Part shown: piece by piece, positions 62,730 to 64,000 of the stretch
Layout: every line of letters begins with the position of its first letter
How positions within the stretch are numbered: position 1 is the first letter of the stretch
Assembly (NCBI GenBank): GCA_024867545.1
Contig: JANFNE010000031.1
Location: forward strand, 186,001 to 250,000
DNA length: 64,000 bases
Source of the DNA: Phytopythium helicoides
Lineage: Eukaryota > Oomycota > Peronosporomycetes > Pythiales > Pythiaceae
Direction: 5' to 3'
Notes under the pieces: model-generated
The model's database searches: none
The model's input: the letters and a program-made list of their open reading frames with translations, nothing else
What the model was told of the DNA's origin: nothing
Program-made: the position numbers and the translations under genes

Positions 62730-64000
62730 TCACTTTTTGCGGTGAAGCCGAAAGAGCTCGTCGTTGTCTAGGATTGCCCACAGCGGCTCGCTGAGTGCCA
62801 TGGTGACATCGATGGAACCACTAGAGTCTCCACTGCCCAATTCTTGCTGACGCAGCTGGTCCTCCGTCCCTAAGAAGTAGGCTACTCCGTCAACGAGCGA
62901 GATCGGCGTGAACGGCGTGTACACGAGCGCCGGTGGAACGTCGAACTCGACATCACGATACATGCCAAATTTGTTCCATGCCGTAACGATGAAGTCCCCT
63001 TCCTCGTAGCGGGACGAAGTTTGCACACGCAGCTTGTTGGTTGAGCTGCTATCCACCGAAGCGTCTGCCGGAATTCGTCGGCGTCAATCGATCGGAGTTG
63101 TTGATGAACTGAGGCTGCAACGCTGGAGAGCGGGGCGTTCAGGAGTTGGTCGGCGGCGATCGAGAAAAATGGGCACAGCACGCAGTTCGGGAAGTACCGG
63201 GGCGGCATCTCCAGCCGGCCGATGCCGCGCATGTTGATGGCAGGCAGAAGCTGGAGCGGAACGCGGGTCATCGCTTCAGCGAGAGTCATACCTTGCTCCT
63301 CGAACAGTCGGATGCGAGCTCGATGCACACACTGCCAGAGGTGGGCGGTCAGCGCTTCGAAGGTCGATATCATTTGCCCCGCGTTGCCGATGTTGGCCTC
63401 GGCCTTGATGCTCGCAAGCTCACTTTTGGAGAAGCGTAGCAGGCGACCGAGACAGGGGCAGGTGTCGCTGCAGGTCCACTGGGAGGACTTGCGGCTGAAG
63501 TCGGCTGCACCTCCGGCGCAAGCTTGAAGAGTTTGGGGCGAAACTTGAGTGCATCTTTGCTCTCCTCCGGTGACAGGTCTGCCAAGTACGAGCGCGTTAG
63601 CGGTGGCTGTGCGAGGCTCACGCAGTCGCTCTCCTGTTTGCGCAAGATCAATCGACCTGAAGCCGCTGTACAGCTCGGCCAGGTCGCGCACGAGCTGGAA
63701 GAATCCTTCAGCGTCGCAAATGATGTGGCGAATCCGGAGTCCAAGCGCAACACCGCCGCACGAGAAGCGCGTGTGCTGCATCCTCAAAATGGGCTCGTTG
63801 GCCATGGCTTCCTCGCTCCGGTCGAACGGAGGCAGCAACGCACTTCCGCCTGCTGGGAAGTTTGGTCCCAAGCAGTCGAGGCAGCGCTCCAGGCTCGTCG
63901 TCTTCCCCCACAGCTTCAAACGCAGCCAGCGGAGCATCGCAGTGTGCCGACAGCAGCTCAGCTCCTTCCCCAAGTCGCTCGATCTGCAGCGCTTGGCCCT
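62730..64000 (-). pseudogene. BAHD-type acyltransferase, frame-disrupted and cut by window edge
   Basis: Protein sense runs from the right edge to a stop at 62730 across at least four frame changes (about 63905, 63620, 63480 and 63010). Recognisable order: AELLSAHCDAPLAAF; MQHTRFSCGGVALGLRIRH; the HxxxD active site HIICD at about 63715-63727; SKSELASIKAEA; STFEALTAHLWQCVHRAR; INMRGIGRLEMPPRYFPNCV; then ITAWNKF-like and EFDVPPALVYTP. BAHD enzymes move acyl groups from CoA thioesters to alcohols or amines. The HxxxD His is present. The second family motif, DFGWG, is replaced by a divergent EFDVP-containing stretch. It could be a real pseudogene or a gene with assembly indels, since the protein sense is well kept between breaks. 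Confidence 0.7.

Overview
The window is nuclear DNA of a eukaryote with short GT-AG introns, GC-rich exons and Ser/Gln/Glu-rich proteins. The best fit is an oomycete (Phytophthora/Pythium-like). That is an inference from gene style and from an animal/plant-unlike mixture of families; no species marker was seen.

Layout. (1) 1-883, minus: the 3' part of a Cdc14-type dual-specificity phosphatase. (2) 2318-13700, minus: a broken copy ('copy 1') of a giant multidomain membrane protein gene. (3) About 14310-29280 and 36950-51665: the two ~14.8 kb arms of a large inverted duplication. Each arm holds one intact copy of the same giant gene: copy 2 at 16065-27362 (minus, ~3726 aa) and copy 3 at 38679-49907 (plus, ~3703 aa). 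They are transcribed divergently. (4) 29281-36949: a 7.7 kb single-copy spacer with a coiled-coil gene (plus) and a RAMA-PHD-acidic-polyQ gene (minus, at least 7 exons). (5) 51966-59736: a housekeeping block with a kinesin-7/CENP-E-like motor, MAK16 and a three-exon glutathione peroxidase. (6) 61430-62175: a further relic of the giant gene. (7) 62730-64000: a frame-disrupted BAHD-type acyltransferase running off the right edge.

The giant family is the striking part of the window. The two intact copies share three exons, including a 51-nt microexon. The protein has an N-terminal EF-hand-like region, two PDZ-like modules, a C2-like stretch, a coiled coil, repeated beta-sandwich modules with a W...D-x-IGLF signature, and a cluster of hydrophobic segments. 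I cannot assign it to a named family. The window holds at least six pieces of it: two intact, one decayed full-length, two mirrored relics inside the arms, and one relic at 61.4 kb. The three long copies are mosaics of each other, which indicates gene conversion.

Several other genes (MAK16, both spacer genes, the acyltransferase) contain single-base frame breaks. Some may be residual assembly errors rather than true pseudogenes, so all 'broken gene' calls here are provisional. The two 9 kb exons of the giant genes and the 5.3 kb kinesin are open throughout.
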